A stretch of DNA of 64,000 nt from Methylotenera_A sp046598525 (GTDB lineage: Bacteria > Pseudomonadota > Gammaproteobacteria > Burkholderiales > Methylophilaceae), in assembly GCA_046598525.1 (NCBI GenBank), contig JBKJIJ010000006.1, positions 65,512 to 129,511 of the forward strand. The letters are read 5' to 3'. Position numbers and translations under genes: made by a program. Of the stretch, positions 52,758-62,139 are shown piece by piece; the stretch's first letter is position 1; each line of letters starts with the position of its first letter. The notes below the pieces were generated by a model. It saw nothing but the letters and a program-made list of their open reading frames with translations. It made no database searches and was not told the DNA's origin.

Positions 52758-53291
52758 ATGCAAAACCAAATAGGCGTTACTAAACAAAATAGCTATACCA
52801 AAGAAGAATTATTAAGTTGTGGGCGAGGTGGTATGTTTGGTGAGGGTAATGCGCAATTGCCATTGCCGCCTATGTTGATGTTTGATCGCATTGTGAAAAT
52901 TACTGATGAAGGTGGTAAATACGGTAACGGCCAAATTATTGCCGAGTTGGATATTACGCCAGATTTATGGTTTTTTGATTGTCATTTTACTGGCGACCCA
53001 GTGATGCCAGGTTGCTTAGGTTTAGATGCCATGTGGCAATTGGTTGGGTTTTATTTAGGATGGGCGGGCGGCCCGGGCCGTGGCCGTGCATTGGGTGCAG
53101 GTGAGGTTAAATTTAGTGGGCAAGTGTTGCCAACGGCCAAAATGGCGACTTATACCATTGATTTAAAACGCGTGATTATGCGCAAATTGGTAATGGGTAT
53201 TGCGGATGCCACTATGACTTTGGATGGTCGCGAGATTTATGTGGCCAATGATTTGCGCGTGGGTTTGTTTACGCGCACAGATAATTTTTAA
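52758..53291 (+). CDS. fabA: 3-hydroxydecanoyl-ACP dehydratase/isomerase
   Basis: A 177-residue hot-dog-fold enzyme that dehydrates 3-hydroxydecanoyl-ACP and isomerises the product to the cis-3 form, the branch to unsaturated fatty acids. The active-site helix carries FFDCHFTGDPVMPGCLGLDAMWQ with the catalytic His and Asp, preceded by LPLPPMLMFDRI. The frame is open from 52707, but the ATG at 52758 gives the usual length. fabB follows after about 90 bases; a fabA-fabB operon is normal in proteobacteria. Confidence 0.95.
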   Translation: MQNQIGVTKQNSYTKEELLSCGRGGMFGEGNAQLPLPPMLMFDRIVKITDEGGKYGNGQIIAELDITPDLWFFDCHFTGDPVMPGCLGLDAMWQLVGFYLGWAGGPGRGRALGAGEVKFSGQVLPTAKMATYTIDLKRVIMRKLVMGIADATMTLDGREIYVANDLRVGLFTRTDNF

Positions 53292-53383
53292 AGTTTAATT
53301 TTTAAAAATTTAATATGATTTTTAGCGTTTAATTTTAATAACAAAAAAGAAAAACACTTAATAAAGATTGAGGGAGAGCACGC

Positions 53384-54625
53384 ATGCGTCGTGTCGTCAT
53401 TACAGGGTTGGGCATTGTATCTAGCCTAGGAAACAATAAAGCAGAAGTGAAAGATAGCTTGTACGCGGGTAAATCGGGTATTAGCTTTAATCCAGAATAC
53501 GCTGAGCGTGGCATGCGATCGCAAGTCGCAGGCTCCGTTAAGTTAGATGTTCAAGAGTTAATAGACAGAAAACTGATGCGTTTTATGGCTAAAGGCCACG
53601 CCTATGCTTGGATTGCGTTGCAGGAAGCCATTGCCGATGCTGCTTTAGGTGAAGATTTAGTTTCAAATGTGCGCACCGGCATTATTGTTGGCGGCGGCGG
53701 CCCTTCTACTGAGAGTATTGAAGAAAGCAACCGAGTGCTAGCCGAAAAAGGTATTCGCCGCGTTGGGCCTTATATGGTGACCAAAGCCATGTGCAGCGGC
53801 ATTGTGGCTACTCTTGCCACAGGCGCCAAAATCAAAGGCGTCAACTACGGCATTAGCTCAGCTTGTTCTACCAGCGCGCACTGTATTGGCGCTGGTGCAG
53901 AGCAAATTCAACTAGGCAAGCAGGATATTGTATTTGCAGGTGGCGGCGAAGAAGAGCATTGGAGTTTATCCTACCTGTTTGATGCGATGGGTGCCATGTC
54001 GAGTAAATATAATGACACGCCAGAGCAAGCCAGCCGTACTTATGATGCAAACCGTGATGGTTTTGTGATTTCTGGCGGCGGCGGTATTGTGGTGCTAGAA
54101 GAATATGAGCATGCCAAAGCGCGCGGTGCAAAAATCTATGCTGAAGTAATTGGTTACGGCGCCACGTCTGATGGTTATGACATGGTCGCGCCAAGCGGCG
54201 AGGGCGCACAACGCTGCATGAAACTAGCGCTAACCGACCATGAAGGCAAAAAAATTGAGCATGTGGATTATATTAATACGCATGGAACCAGTACGCCTGT
54301 TGGCGATACCAAAGAATTAGAAGCGATTCGCGCAGTGTTTGAGGGTGGCGAATATGGCGCTTTGCCGGCAATTGCCTCTACTAAATCGCTATCTGGCCAT
54401 GCCTTGGGTGCAGCCGGTGTGAATGAAGCGATTTATACCTTAATTATGATGCAAAATAATTTTATTGCCGCATCTGCCAATATTGAAACGCTAGACCCTG
54501 CCGCAGAAGGCTTGCCAATTGCCACTAAGCGCATTGATAACGTAAAAATTGAAACCGCGTTATCCAATAGCTTTGGTTTTGGCGGCACCAATGCCACACT
54601 CACCTTATCAACCAAATACTTGTAA
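53384..54625 (+). CDS. fabB: 3-oxoacyl-ACP synthase I
   Basis: A 413-residue thiolase-fold condensing enzyme that elongates cis-unsaturated acyl-ACP. The catalytic Cys is in ISSACSTSAHCI, and the two catalytic His are in NTHGTSTPVGD and KSLSGHALGAAG. It starts MRRVVITGLGIVSSLG, as FabB proteins do, and the pairing with fabA supports FabB over FabF. The ribosome-binding site is GGGAGAG. Confidence 0.95.
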   Translation: MRRVVITGLGIVSSLGNNKAEVKDSLYAGKSGISFNPEYAERGMRSQVAGSVKLDVQELIDRKLMRFMAKGHAYAWIALQEAIADAALGEDLVSNVRTGIIVGGGGPSTESIEESNRVLAEKGIRRVGPYMVTKAMCSGIVATLATGAKIKGVNYGISSACSTSAHCIGAGAEQIQLGKQDIVFAGGGEEEHWSLSYLFDAMGAMSSKYNDTPEQASRTYDANRDGFVISGGGGIVVLEEYEHAKARGAKIYAEVIGYGATSDGYDMVAPSGEGAQRCMKLALTDHEGKKIEHVDYINTHGTSTPVGDTKELEAIRAVFEGGEYGALPAIASTKSLSGHALGAAGVNEAIYTLIMMQNNFIAASANIETLDPAAEGLPIATKRIDNVKIETALSNSFGFGGTNATLTLSTKYL

Positions 54626-54698
54626 CTAAAAATATTTAAATGCGTTAAGTGTGGCAATGCCCTAAATTGTTAAGGGCATGTCAACTAGGAGTTTTAGC

Positions 54699-55238
54699 AT
54701 GAAAAAATTATTAATAACATTAATAGCCTTTGGTTTAACCAGTTGCGCCACCATGATGGGCGACCGCACGGTGAATGTCACGGGTGAGCAAATTGCGCAA
54801 AAATTAAATGAAAAGTTGGCCCTGCCAATTTCGTTGCTTAAAGTGTTTGATGTCAATTTATCTAATTCGTTAGTGACTTTTGATAAAGCCAGCGGCCGCA
54901 TGATTACTACGATGGATACCAAGCTTAGTAGCCAATTATTTAACCAATCTGTTGCCGGTAAGTTGGGCATTTCTGGTAAATTGCGCTTTGATGCGGCTAC
55001 CAGCACTGTGGTATTAGATGAGCCAAAAGTGGACAATTTTGATGTGGCAGGCGCTGGCAATAAATATAACGATTTGTTTAATGCCTTTGCTAAAACGGTG
55101 GGCGGCGAAATGTTAAACGGCTTAACCCTTTACACGGTTAAGCCAGAAGATTTAAAATTTGGCGGCACTACTTATAGCCCAAAAGACATGGTAGTGACCG
55201 ATAGCGGCTTGCAGTTAACCCTAACGCCGCAACGCTGA
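54699..55238 (+). CDS. DUF1439 lipoprotein
   Basis: A 179-residue exported lipoprotein with lipobox LTSC (about Cys16) and the DUF1439 pattern: VNVTGEQIAQKLNEKLALPISLLKVFDVNLSNSLVTFD and GISGKLRFDAAT. The fold resembles a lipid-binding beta-rich domain like that of E. coli YceB. Its role is unknown. The frame is open from 54678, but the ATG at 54699 has a TAGGAG ribosome-binding site and gives a normal signal. Probably separate from fabB. Confidence 0.85.
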   Translation: MKKLLITLIAFGLTSCATMMGDRTVNVTGEQIAQKLNEKLALPISLLKVFDVNLSNSLVTFDKASGRMITTMDTKLSSQLFNQSVAGKLGISGKLRFDAATSTVVLDEPKVDNFDVAGAGNKYNDLFNAFAKTVGGEMLNGLTLYTVKPEDLKFGGTTYSPKDMVVTDSGLQLTLTPQR

Positions 55239-55284
55239 TTGCAAATTAACTAAATTGGTACTGTAACTAAATTGGAACTATAAC

Positions 55285-55818
55285 TTGAAAAAGACTGCTT
55301 ATTTACTGGCCATTTTAATAGGGCTTACTTCAATTAATGCCGATGCGTTAACTAAAGCCGCCAAAAAGAAGGTTAAAAAGCCAAAGACTAAAAAATCCAC
55401 CCAAGTTGTTCCGGCATATGTCATTGCCATTGGTTACCCGTCTATTACAGTGGCGCTTAATGCCGTTCAAGAACGCAGTGATGTGCTGCCAAAACCTAAC
55501 TCTAAACCATTTGGTTGGCAAGACCGCAGTGGCCCTTGGTATGTAGCCAAAGAAGGCAAATACATTGAATGGGCATTTACCAAAGGTGGCCATTACGCAC
55601 ACCCAAGCGTGGTTAAACGCATGATAGATGTTGGCTCTACTGATCACGTCAATGTTGACATGGCATTTAGGTGTGGTGCAGCAAGTAGCGCCGATTGCGA
55701 TAAATTATTATCAGAATTTAAAGAAGTTAAATTGCTGATTAATAAAGTGTATCAAAAGAAATTTATTACTAGTAAAGAGGGCGTAGCTGTTTGGGATGGC
55801 GTTGATAGCTTAGAGTAA
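55285..55818 (+). CDS. Secreted protein of unknown function
   Basis: A 177-residue protein starting at a TTG with an apparent signal peptide (residues 1-20, NADA), then a Lys-rich stretch (about 24-38: KAAKKKVKKPKTKK) and a folded domain with PFGWQDRSGPWYVAKEGKYIEWAF. I do not recognise the family. It follows the DUF1439 lipoprotein by 46 bases on the same strand. The start is uncertain because the ribosome-binding site is weak. Confidence 0.65.
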   Translation: MKKTAYLLAILIGLTSINADALTKAAKKKVKKPKTKKSTQVVPAYVIAIGYPSITVALNAVQERSDVLPKPNSKPFGWQDRSGPWYVAKEGKYIEWAFTKGGHYAHPSVVKRMIDVGSTDHVNVDMAFRCGAASSADCDKLLSEFKEVKLLINKVYQKKFITSKEGVAVWDGVDSLE

Positions 55819-55847
55819 ATAAGCGTTAATTAGCAAAATTTAACCTT

Positions 55848-56216
55848 TTAAATCAATAAAGCCGCCGCTACATGACGGCCTTCACTCATTAATATATTGT
55901 AGGTTCTGCAAGCGGCCGCTGTTGTCATGCATTCAATCGGAATGCCTTTTTCGGTTAGGTTTTGGCCAATTTTTGGGTGTAAAAATCGGTGCGTTAAACC
56001 AGTGCCCAACAGCACAACTTCAGGTTTAAGTGCGCCGATTTCAGCAAAATGTTCCGCGGTTAAATCCTCAAAACTTGCCGCTTTCCAATCTAAAATTAAT
56101 TGATTCGCCAACACAATCAGCGCTTGCTGATAGCGACGTTTATTGATTTCAATAAAGTCTTCACCGTATCCAGTGATTAAATTGTTATTTTCAGCCGTGG
56201 TTAAATGTAGTTTCAT
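55848..56216 (-). CDS. Mth938-like domain protein
   Basis: A 122-residue protein of the Mth938-like (DUF498/NDUFAF3) family. The pattern EVVLLGTGLTHRFLHPKI near the middle and PIECMTTAAACRTYNILMSEGRHVAAALLI at the end are typical. Its mitochondrial relative NDUFAF3 is an assembly factor for complex I; the bacterial function is unknown. It is convergent with the secreted protein and divergent from alaA. Confidence 0.88.
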   Translation of the reverse strand: MKLHLTTAENNNLITGYGEDFIEINKRRYQQALIVLANQLILDWKAASFEDLTAEHFAEIGALKPEVVLLGTGLTHRFLHPKIGQNLTEKGIPIECMTTAAACRTYNILMSEGRHVAAALLI

Positions 56217-56347
56217 CTTGCTATTTTAGCGCTGTCTTTGATTGAAGAAAAACCTTTTTCTAAGGTAAACTTATAGGTTAAGCAAATACTTTATTTTTGC
56301 ACAAAAATTGTTTTATTAATTCAACAAAAAACAGAACCAATCCACTT

Positions 56348-57583
56348 ATGCAACCAGTACTCAAATCTAACAAGCTTGCCAACGTTTGCTACGATATTCG
56401 TGGCCCCGTGTTGCAACGAGCGCGCCAAATGGAAGAAGAAGGTCAGCGTATTATTAAGCTGAATATTGGTAACCCTGCCGCTTTTGGTTTTGAAGTGCCA
56501 GAAGAAATTCAGCTGGACGTGATTCGCAATATGGGTGATGCAGGTGGCTATACCGACTCTAAAGGCTTATTTGCGCCACGCAAAGCCATTATGCATTACA
56601 CGCAAAGCAAGCATATTGCTAATGTAACTGTGGATGACATCATTATTGGCAATGGCGTTTCTGAGCTAATTGTGATGGCGATGCAAGCGCTGGTAAATAA
56701 TGGCGACCAAGTATTGGTTCCTATGCCAGATTATCCATTATGGACAGCGGCGGTAACGCTAGCTGGCGGTACCGCGCGCCATTATTTGTGTGATGAAAAC
56801 TCTGGCTGGTTACCCGATTTAAAAGATATTGAAGCGAAAATTACCGCCAATACTCGCGGCATTGTGGTGATTAATCCGAACAATCCAACGGGTGCGCTAT
56901 ACCCAAAAGAAACCTTGCTAGGCATTATCGAAATTGCGCGTCATCACGGTTTGGTGGTGTTTGCGGATGAGATTTACGATAAGGTTTTGTACGATGATGC
57001 CGAACATATTTCAATGGCATCACTGGCTGAAGATGTGTTGTTTGTTACGTTTAATGGCTTATCTAAAAATTACCGTACTTGCGGCTATAGGGCTGGTTGG
57101 ATGGTGGTATCAGGCAATAAAAGCGCAGCAACCGATTATGTAGAAGGCCTGAATATGCTGGCTTCTATGCGTTTATGCGCCAACGTACCAGGCCAGCTGG
57201 CTATTCAAACGGCGCTGGGCGGTTACCAAAGTATTGATGATTTAGTGGCGCCTGCTGGCAGGCTTTGTAAACAGCGCGATTTGGCTTATGAATTGATTAC
57301 CGCGATTCCTGGTGTAACTTGCGTTAAACCAAAAGCGGCGATGTATTTGTTCCCTAAATTAGATCCAGAAATGTATCCGATTAAAGATGATCAGCAATTT
57401 ATTTTAGATTTATTGCTAGAAGAAAAAGTATTGTTGGTGCAAGGCACAGGCTTTAATTGGAAAACGCCTGACCATTTCCGCGTGGTGTTTTTACCCAATG
57501 TGGATGATTTAGCCGAAGCGATTAAACGTATCGCCAGCTACTTAGCGCGATATAGAAAAAAACACAGTAAAAAATTAGCATAG
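56348..57583 (+). CDS. alaA: Alanine transaminase-type PLP aminotransferase
   Basis: A 411-residue class I aminotransferase closely resembling E. coli AlaA along its whole length: SNKLANVCYDIRGPVLQRARQMEEEG, LNIGNPAAFGFEVP, IGNGVSELIVMAMQAL, VINPNNPTGALYPKE, the PLP lysine in NGLSKNYR, and LVQGTGFNW. It makes alanine from pyruvate and glutamate. The ATG at 56348 gives the natural start. It heads an alaA-hom-thrC cluster, an order I know from betaproteobacteria. Confidence 0.9.
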   Translation: MQPVLKSNKLANVCYDIRGPVLQRARQMEEEGQRIIKLNIGNPAAFGFEVPEEIQLDVIRNMGDAGGYTDSKGLFAPRKAIMHYTQSKHIANVTVDDIIIGNGVSELIVMAMQALVNNGDQVLVPMPDYPLWTAAVTLAGGTARHYLCDENSGWLPDLKDIEAKITANTRGIVVINPNNPTGALYPKETLLGIIEIARHHGLVVFADEIYDKVLYDDAEHISMASLAEDVLFVTFNGLSKNYRTCGYRAGWMVVSGNKSAATDYVEGLNMLASMRLCANVPGQLAIQTALGGYQSIDDLVAPAGRLCKQRDLAYELITAIPGVTCVKPKAAMYLFPKLDPEMYPIKDDQQFILDLLLEEKVLLVQGTGFNWKTPDHFRVVFLPNVDDLAEAIKRIASYLARYRKKHSKKLA

Positions 57584-57605
57584 AAAAATTAGATGGAGCA
57601 ATAGT

Positions 57606-58919
57606 TTGAAGACATTAAATGTAGGCCTTTTAGGCATTGGCACAGTAGGCGGCGGTACTTACAACGTATTAACGCGCAACGCAGCAGAAATCACCCGCCG
57701 CACAGGCGTGGCGATTAATGTTTTGCAAGTAGCCGATAAAAATATTGACCATGCCAAAATGGTGACTAGCGGCAATACGCTATTAACCACGGATGCATTT
57801 GCCATTGTGAATAACCCTGAAATTGACGTGGTGGTTGAGTTAATTGGCGGCTACACCTTAAGCAAAGAGTTGGTGTTAAAAGCCATTGCTAACGGTAAAC
57901 ACGTTGTCACCGCCAATAAGGCATTAATCGCCTTACACGGCAATGAGATTTTTGCCGCCGCTCAGCAAGCTGGCGTTATTGTGGCGTTTGAGGCGGCAGT
58001 GGCGGGCGGTATACCCATTATTAAAGCTTTACGCGAAGGTTTAGGCGCAAACCGTATTGAGTGGGTTGCTGGCATCATCAATGGCACAACTAATTTTATT
58101 CTTACCGAAATGCGTGAAAAAGGCTTGGCCTTTGCCGATGTGTTAGGTGAAGCGCAGCGTTTGGGCTATGCCGAGGCTGATCCTACGTTTGACGTAGAGG
58201 GCATTGATGCCGCTCATAAACTAACTATTATGGCGGCAATTGCTTTTGGCATGCCGATGAAATTTGAGCAGGCTTACACCGAAGGCATCACCAAGTTACA
58301 GCAAACAGATATTAAATATGCCGAAGAGTTGGGCTACCGCGTGAAATTGCTTGGAATTACTAAGCAATCGGCCGGCGGCGTTGAGCTTCGCGTGCATCCA
58401 ACCTTAATTCCAGAAAAACGTTTAGTGGCGAATGTAAATGGCGCCATGAACGCCGTAGTGGTGAAGGGCGATGCAGTTGGTCCAACCTTGTATTACGGCG
58501 CAGGCGCAGGCGCAGAGCCAACAGCCAGCGCGGTAGTGGCCGATTTAATGGATGTGGCGCGTTTAAGTAGCGCGACAGCCGAGCAACGTGTGCCATATTT
58601 AGGTTTTCAGGCAGGGCAGTTAAACGATTTGCCGATTTTGCCAATCGCACAAATTTCTAGTGCATATTATCTGCGTCTACGCGCGTCAGATAAGCCAGGC
58701 GTGCTGGCTGGCGTGACTAAAATATTAGCAGACCGCAATATTTCGATTGATGCCATGCTGCAAAAAGAACCTGCGGATAATGAAACAGAAGCCGATATTG
58801 TGATCTTGACGCACGTTACAGTTGAAGCCAATATGGATGCCGGTATAGCCGAAATTGAAGCCTTGCCAGCGATTGTAGGCAAGTTAGTTAAAATCCGCAT
58901 GGAAGAATTAAGTAAATAA
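57606..58919 (+). CDS. hom: Homoserine dehydrogenase
   Basis: A 437-residue NAD(P)-dependent enzyme reducing aspartate semialdehyde to homoserine. The dinucleotide motif GLLGIGTVGGG is at residues 6-16, the active-site region GGIPIIKALREGLGANRI and INGTTNFIL follow, and a C-terminal ACT domain (LRLRASDKPGVLAGVTKILADR) suggests feedback control by threonine. It starts with TTG, preceded by a GGAG ribosome-binding site, 22 bases after alaA. Unlike E. coli ThrA it has no aspartokinase domain. Confidence 0.95.
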   Translation: MKTLNVGLLGIGTVGGGTYNVLTRNAAEITRRTGVAINVLQVADKNIDHAKMVTSGNTLLTTDAFAIVNNPEIDVVVELIGGYTLSKELVLKAIANGKHVVTANKALIALHGNEIFAAAQQAGVIVAFEAAVAGGIPIIKALREGLGANRIEWVAGIINGTTNFILTEMREKGLAFADVLGEAQRLGYAEADPTFDVEGIDAAHKLTIMAAIAFGMPMKFEQAYTEGITKLQQTDIKYAEELGYRVKLLGITKQSAGGVELRVHPTLIPEKRLVANVNGAMNAVVVKGDAVGPTLYYGAGAGAEPTASAVVADLMDVARLSSATAEQRVPYLGFQAGQLNDLPILPIAQISSAYYLRLRASDKPGVLAGVTKILADRNISIDAMLQKEPADNETEADIVILTHVTVEANMDAGIAEIEALPAIVGKLVKIRMEELSK

Positions 58920-58971
58920 ATCAGACTGTCATGGCAGCTTTTGCTGAACGGACAGCAGTTGAAGAGGTTAC

Positions 58972-60393
58972 ATGAAATACATATCAACCCGCGGGCAATC
59001 GCCTGCTTTAAGTTTTAGCGAAATCTTATTAGGCGGCTTGGCGCCTGATGGCGGCTTATATCTGCCTGAAACCTATCCGCAATTTAGCGATGCCGATTTA
59101 AGCGCAATGCGCGGCATGAATTACGCTGATTTAGCCTTTGCGATTTTAAGCCGCTTAATTGATGATATCCCAGCCGCGGATTTAAAAGCCATTATCGATA
59201 AAACGTACAGGGCAGACGTTTACAGCTTTACGCGCGCAGGCCAAAACGCGGCGGATATTACGCCAACCGTTAAATTAGAAGAAAACTTGTATTTATTAAG
59301 CCTTTCTAACGGCCCAACTTTGGCATTTAAAGACATGGCGATGCAGTTGCTAGGCAATCTGTTTGAGTATGTATTGGCTAAAACAGGCCAAACAACCAAT
59401 ATTTTGGGCGCTACTTCTGGCGACACGGGTTCTGCGGCTGAATACGCTATGCGCGGCAAAAAAGGTGTGCGCGTATTTATGCTTTCACCACATAAAAAAA
59501 TGAGCCGCTTTCAAACTGCGCAAATGTTCAGCTTGCAAGATGAAAACATATTTAATATTGCGGTTAATGGCGTTTTTGACGATTGCCAAGATATGGTAAA
59601 AGCGGTTTCAAACGATGCCGCGTTTAAAGCGAAATACAAAATCGGCGCGGTTAACTCTATCAACTGGGGTCGTATTGTCGCGCAAGTGGTGTATTACTTT
59701 AAAGGCTATTTTGCGGTTACAGAAAGTAATAATCAAAAAGTAGATTTTTCTGTTCCAAGCGGTAATTTTGGCAACGTTTGTGCAGGCCATATTGCGCGCA
59801 TGATGGGCTTGCCGATTGATAAGTTAGTGGTAGCCACTAACGAAAATGATGTGTTGGATGAATTTTTCAAAACAGGCGTCTACCGCCCGCGCGGTTCAGC
59901 CAACACGTATCAAACATCTAGCCCTTCAATGGATATTAGCAAAGCATCCAACTTTGAGCGTTTTGTGTTTGATTTGGTAGGTCGCGACAGTGCCAAAGTG
60001 CGCGAGTTGTGGGCTAGCGTCGATAAAGGCGGCGCCTTTGACATTAAGCAACTAATGCCAAAACTAGCCGATTATGGCTTTGTATCTGGCAGCAGTAATC
60101 ACGAAAACCGCATGAAAGTTATTCGCGAATCTCAAGCAAAATATGCGGTAGTGGTTGATACGCACACGGCCGATGGCCTTAAAGTAGCGCTGGAATACCG
60201 CCAAGAAAACACGCCAATGGTGGTTCTAGAAACGGCCCTTCCGGCTAAATTTGAAGATGCGCTAGTAGAAGCATTAGGTGAGATTCCGCCAAGACCCGAT
60301 TGCTTAAAAGGAATTGAGCTATTGCCGCAAAAATTTACGGTGATGGATGCTGATGTGGATGCGATTAAAGATTTTATTGTTAAAAACACCTAA
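58972..60393 (+). CDS. thrC: Threonine synthase
   Basis: A 473-residue PLP enzyme that converts phosphohomoserine to threonine. It starts MKYISTRGQSPALSFSEILLGGLAPDGGLYLPE, holds the PLP lysine in GPTLAFKDMAM, and has GATSGDTGSAA and SVPSGNFGNVCAG. Length places it with the class I enzymes of the E. coli type. It follows hom after 52 bases with a GAAGAGG ribosome-binding site, completing the alaA-hom-thrC unit. No homoserine kinase gene is in the window. Confidence 0.95.
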   Translation: MKYISTRGQSPALSFSEILLGGLAPDGGLYLPETYPQFSDADLSAMRGMNYADLAFAILSRLIDDIPAADLKAIIDKTYRADVYSFTRAGQNAADITPTVKLEENLYLLSLSNGPTLAFKDMAMQLLGNLFEYVLAKTGQTTNILGATSGDTGSAAEYAMRGKKGVRVFMLSPHKKMSRFQTAQMFSLQDENIFNIAVNGVFDDCQDMVKAVSNDAAFKAKYKIGAVNSINWGRIVAQVVYYFKGYFAVTESNNQKVDFSVPSGNFGNVCAGHIARMMGLPIDKLVVATNENDVLDEFFKTGVYRPRGSANTYQTSSPSMDISKASNFERFVFDLVGRDSAKVRELWASVDKGGAFDIKQLMPKLADYGFVSGSSNHENRMKVIRESQAKYAVVVDTHTADGLKVALEYRQENTPMVVLETALPAKFEDALVEALGEIPPRPDCLKGIELLPQKFTVMDADVDAIKDFIVKNT

Positions 60394-60461
60394 ATTGCTG
60401 TCATGATTAACCTAAGGTTTATTTAGGCTAAAAAACGGATTGTTTAGAGGTTTGCAAAAGC

Positions 60462-60489
60462 TAGATTCTTCGCTATGCTCAAAATGACG
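60462..60489. repeat. GATTCTTCGC-type dispersed repeat copy between thrC and thyA
   Basis: TAGATTCTTCGCTATGCTCA followed by AAATGACG is the same motif as at 33562-33590, in the same orientation. Confidence 0.7.
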
Positions 60490-60508
60490 GGCTTGGAAAA
60501 TATTATAA

Positions 60509-61303
60509 ATGAAACAATATACCGATTTATTACAGCATGTTTTAACGCATGGTAATCAAAAAACAGACCGCACTGGTACTGGTACCACTTCTGTTTTTGG
60601 TTACCAAATGCGCTTTGACTTAAATGCAGGTTTTCCGCTTCTCACCACCAAAAAAGTCCATTTAAAATCCATTGTTCATGAGCTACTTTGGTTTTTGCAA
60701 GGCTCTACCAATATTGCGTATTTAAAAGAAAATGGCGTGCGCATTTGGGATGAGTGGGCCGATGAAAATGGTAATCTAGGCCCTGTTTATGGCTATCAAT
60801 GGCGCAATTGGCCTAAGCCAGACGGCACACATATAGACCAAATTGCGCAGGTGATTAATGCGATTAAGCAAACGCCTGATTCACGTCGCTTGATTGTTTC
60901 GGCTTGGAACGTGGCCGATGTAGATCAAATGAAGCTGCCGCCATGCCATGCGTTTTTTCAGTTTTATGTGGCGGATGGTAAATTGTCTTGTCAGCTTTAC
61001 CAAAGAAGCGCTGATATATTTTTGGGCGTGCCGTTTAATATCGCCTCTTACGCGCTATTAACCATGATGGTGGCGCAAGTGTGTGGCTTAAAGTTGGGTG
61101 ATTTTGTGCATACATTAGGCGATGCGCATATTTACAGCAACCACATGCAGCAGGTGCAAGAGCAGCTATCGCGTGCACCAAAATCGCTGCCACAAATGCG
61201 CATTAACCCCAATGTTAACGATATTTTTAGCTTTAAATTCGAAGATTTCACTTTAGAGAACTATGACCCACATCCTGCTATCCAAGGAAAAGTGGCTGTT
61301 TAG
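60509..61303 (+). CDS. thyA: Thymidylate synthase
   Basis: A 264-residue enzyme methylating dUMP to dTMP with methylene-tetrahydrofolate. It has RTGTGTTSVFGYQMRFDL, the catalytic cysteine in LPPCHAFFQFYV, QRSADIFLGVPFNI and the C-terminal PAIQGKVAV tail. Length equals E. coli ThyA. It is a single gene with a dispersed repeat just upstream; no folA follows in the window. Confidence 0.97.
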   Translation: MKQYTDLLQHVLTHGNQKTDRTGTGTTSVFGYQMRFDLNAGFPLLTTKKVHLKSIVHELLWFLQGSTNIAYLKENGVRIWDEWADENGNLGPVYGYQWRNWPKPDGTHIDQIAQVINAIKQTPDSRRLIVSAWNVADVDQMKLPPCHAFFQFYVADGKLSCQLYQRSADIFLGVPFNIASYALLTMMVAQVCGLKLGDFVHTLGDAHIYSNHMQQVQEQLSRAPKSLPQMRINPNVNDIFSFKFEDFTLENYDPHPAIQGKVAV

Positions 61304-61489
61304 CGTGGTTAATTTGCAACTATGGTTTTATTCAGCCAGTGTTTGGTTATATAAAACCAAATATGTAACAATGTTGTAATTAATCAATGACCTATGAATA
61401 TTTAGGTACAATTCTCGCTCAATATAAATAATGTAATCTTTTTGAAATACATTTTTAATCATATTTTTTAATACACTTTGGAGATAAAC

Positions 61490-62017
61490 ATGATTCGTTC
61501 AACAATTGGTGCCACGCTAGTGGGCGCGGCACTTTTAGCAAATACAGCTTTTGCTGATCATGAAACGATTAAGCCACATAAAGCGGATAGTTTGGGCAAA
61601 TGTGTGAAAGCGGCTTTAACAGCGCATGAAGGTAAAATTGTTAGACTAGAAATGAAATCGGAAGATAAAAAACCGATGTATGAGTTTGATATTGAATCGG
61701 CTGATGGCACCGCTTGGGATATTGAGTGCAGTGTAACAACAGGAAAAATTACTGAAATTGAGCAAGAAGTAAAAGCCGATGACGCCAAATTTAAAGCCTT
61801 AGCTAAAGTATCAGAAGCGGATGCAAAAGCCACAGCATTAGCTGCGCATGCGGGTACGGTTGTTGAAACGGAATATGAGCTAGAGCCAGACGGTAAAGCA
61901 TCGTATGAGTTTGATATTTTAGAAGCGGACCATGAAGAAGTGAAAGTGGAAGTGGATGCGACAACAGGTAAAATTGTTGAAACAAGCTATGAAGTGTATC
62001 AAATTGGCAAAGAGTAA
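61490..62017 (+). CDS. Secreted protein with two PepSY-type domains
   Basis: A 175-residue protein with a signal peptide (about residues 1-22, ending AFA). The mature part is acidic and holds two PepSY-like repeats: AALTAHEGKIVRLEMKSEDKKPMYEFDIESADGTAWDIECSVTTGKI and the matching ALAAHAGTVVETEYELEPDGKASYEFDILEADHEEVKVEVDATTGKI. PepSY domains are linked to protease inhibition or redox and membrane-stress sensing, but single-gene cases are undefined. The ATG at 61490 has a GGAG ribosome-binding site. A strong terminator follows. Confidence 0.85.
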   Translation: MIRSTIGATLVGAALLANTAFADHETIKPHKADSLGKCVKAALTAHEGKIVRLEMKSEDKKPMYEFDIESADGTAWDIECSVTTGKITEIEQEVKADDAKFKALAKVSEADAKATALAAHAGTVVETEYELEPDGKASYEFDILEADHEEVKVEVDATTGKIVETSYEVYQIGKE

Positions 62018-62041
62018 TTAGCTGGTTTTGCGGCAAGGTTT

Positions 62042-62078
62042 GTATTAAAAAAGGCGCTATTAGCGCCTTTTTTAATAC
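62042..62078. terminator. Strong bidirectional terminator after the PepSY gene
   Basis: A 16-bp perfect stem, GTATTAAAAAAGGCGC against GCGCCTTTTTTAATAC with a TATTA loop. T6 and A6 tracts allow use from both sides; the convergent MocR gene ends about 60 bases away. Confidence 0.85.
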
Positions 62079-62139
62079 CTCAATAATGATTGAACCTAGT
62101 TAATAATTAAAACCTAGTTAATACTTAAAACCGAGTTAA

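Noticed and set aside
53868..54209. A 113-codon frame opposite fabB
   Set aside because: It is antisense to conserved condensing-enzyme motifs, rich in His and Arg in an unnatural way, and lacks start signals.
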